A DNA stretch of 64,000 nucleotides from CAVSWT01 sp963731745. Its GTDB lineage: Bacteria; Bacteroidota; Ignavibacteria; Ignavibacteriales; Ignavibacteriaceae. The translations under genes and the position numbers were made by a program. Positions 63,687 to 64,000 of the stretch are shown in pieces. The DNA is taken from the NCBI GenBank assembly GCA_963731745.1, contig CAVSWT010000024.1:248001-312000 (forward strand), given 5' to 3'. Position 1 is the stretch's first letter. Each line of letters starts with the position of its first letter. Below the pieces are notes generated by a model. It saw nothing but the letters and a program-made list of their open reading frames with translations. It was not told the origin of the DNA and did not search any database.

Positions 63687-64000
63687 ATGAGTAATTTAAA
63701 ATTTAAAAGAGTATTGCTGAAACTTAGCGGTGAATCTTTAATGGGTGAAAAGGGTTTTGGTATCGATTCAAAAGTTCTTGATTTTTTTTCTGATGAAATT
63801 CAAAAAGTTAGGGATGTCGGGGTTGAACTTGGGATTGTTATTGGAGGCGGCAATATTTATAGAGGTTTAAGTGCAGGTGAATACGGAATCGATAGAGTCA
63901 CGGGCGATCAAATGGGAATGCTTGCAACCATGATAAACTCACTTGCTCTTCAAAATGCAATTGAGAATAAAGGAATTTATACTCGTTTGATGAGCGCTAT
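63687..64000 (+). CDS. pyrH: UMP kinase, N-terminal part (cut by window edge)
   Basis: The first 104 codons read MSNLKFKRVLLKLSGESLMG, then GIVIGGGNIYRG and VTGDQMGMLATMINSLALQNA, which are diagnostic of bacterial UMP kinase (amino-acid kinase fold). It phosphorylates UMP to UDP with ATP. It starts 74 bp after tsf and runs off the window end. The gene order rpsB-tsf-pyrH supports the identity; frr would be expected next. Confidence 0.96.
   Translation, partial: MSNLKFKRVLLKLSGESLMGEKGFGIDSKVLDFFSDEIQKVRDVGVELGIVIGGGNIYRGLSAGEYGIDRVTGDQMGMLATMINSLALQNAIENKGIYTRLMSA

Noticed and set aside
1..64000. tRNA genes, CRISPR arrays and rRNA
   Set aside because: I saw no cloverleaf with the T-loop GGTTCGA context, no regularly spaced repeats, and no rRNA-like blocks on either strand; this was by eye and short tRNAs could be missed.

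Overview
The window is AT-rich, gene-dense bacterial DNA. Two proteins end in a C-terminal secretion-sorting domain of the NYPNPFNP type (type IX secretion). There is a GldC homologue, several lipoproteins, and candidate promoters with a TAnnTTTG element. Together these point to the Bacteroidota/Chlorobiota/Ignavibacteria group, most likely an Ignavibacteriales-type bacterium. That placement is inferred from protein families and was not tested by alignment. I saw no rRNA, tRNA, CRISPR array or insertion sequence.

Layout. 1-6.2 kb: start of pyruvate kinase coupled to a Lon-like protease, a class V aminotransferase, a DUF2911 protein and a phosphomannomutase/phosphoglucomutase. 6.3-10.2 kb: an accessory-looking patch with a double zinc-ribbon protein, a small unknown, a DUF1360 membrane protein, a large unknown gene broken by two frameshifts, and about 600 bp without genes. 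10.2-16.4 kb: S46 dipeptidyl peptidase, SNase-like nuclease, GldC and cytochrome bd oxidase. 16.5-19.3 kb: an M13 metallopeptidase gene broken by many single-base indels, and a GIY-YIG protein with a frameshift just before its domain. 19.3-27.6 kb: a minus-strand series that looks like peptidoglycan recycling (sugar kinase, AmpG-like permease, serine hydrolase, exported NagZ fused to a probably dead beta-lactamase domain), followed by YciI, PspC and a glucose/sorbosone dehydrogenase-like lipoprotein.

27.7-36.9 kb: VOC protein, a frameshifted double ABM-domain gene, a second class V aminotransferase, then a respiratory operon: a 49-residue membrane peptide, a 13-heme cytochrome c fused to a diheme cytochrome b (CbcL-like), and a 7-heme NapC/NirT-like cytochrome. 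A CoA-acylating aldehyde dehydrogenase follows on the other strand. 36.9-42.4 kb: LytTR response regulator, a T9SS-exported repeat protein, a LytS-like histidine kinase and a LiaF-like membrane protein, then a TPR lipoprotein-like gene. 42.6-51.7 kb: metG, a T9SS subtilisin, three consecutive parvulin/SurA-type genes and a MoxR ATPase. 51.9-59.1 kb (minus strand): AI-2E transporter, NifU-like and Mrp-like Fe-S proteins, polyphosphate kinase, a deoxyhypusine-synthase-family enzyme and a nucleotide-sugar epimerase. 59.2-64 kb: two envelope proteins and the ribosomal series rplM-rpsI, rpsB-tsf, pyrH (cut by the window end).

The most striking candidates are the CbcL-like/NapC-like cytochrome pair with its small membrane peptide, the NagZ-beta-lactamase fusion that has lost two of three catalytic motifs, the exported gene lying inside a two-component locus, and the concentration of single-base indels between about 9 and 29 kb. 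The indels may be sequence errors or real gene decay; the sequence alone cannot settle which.
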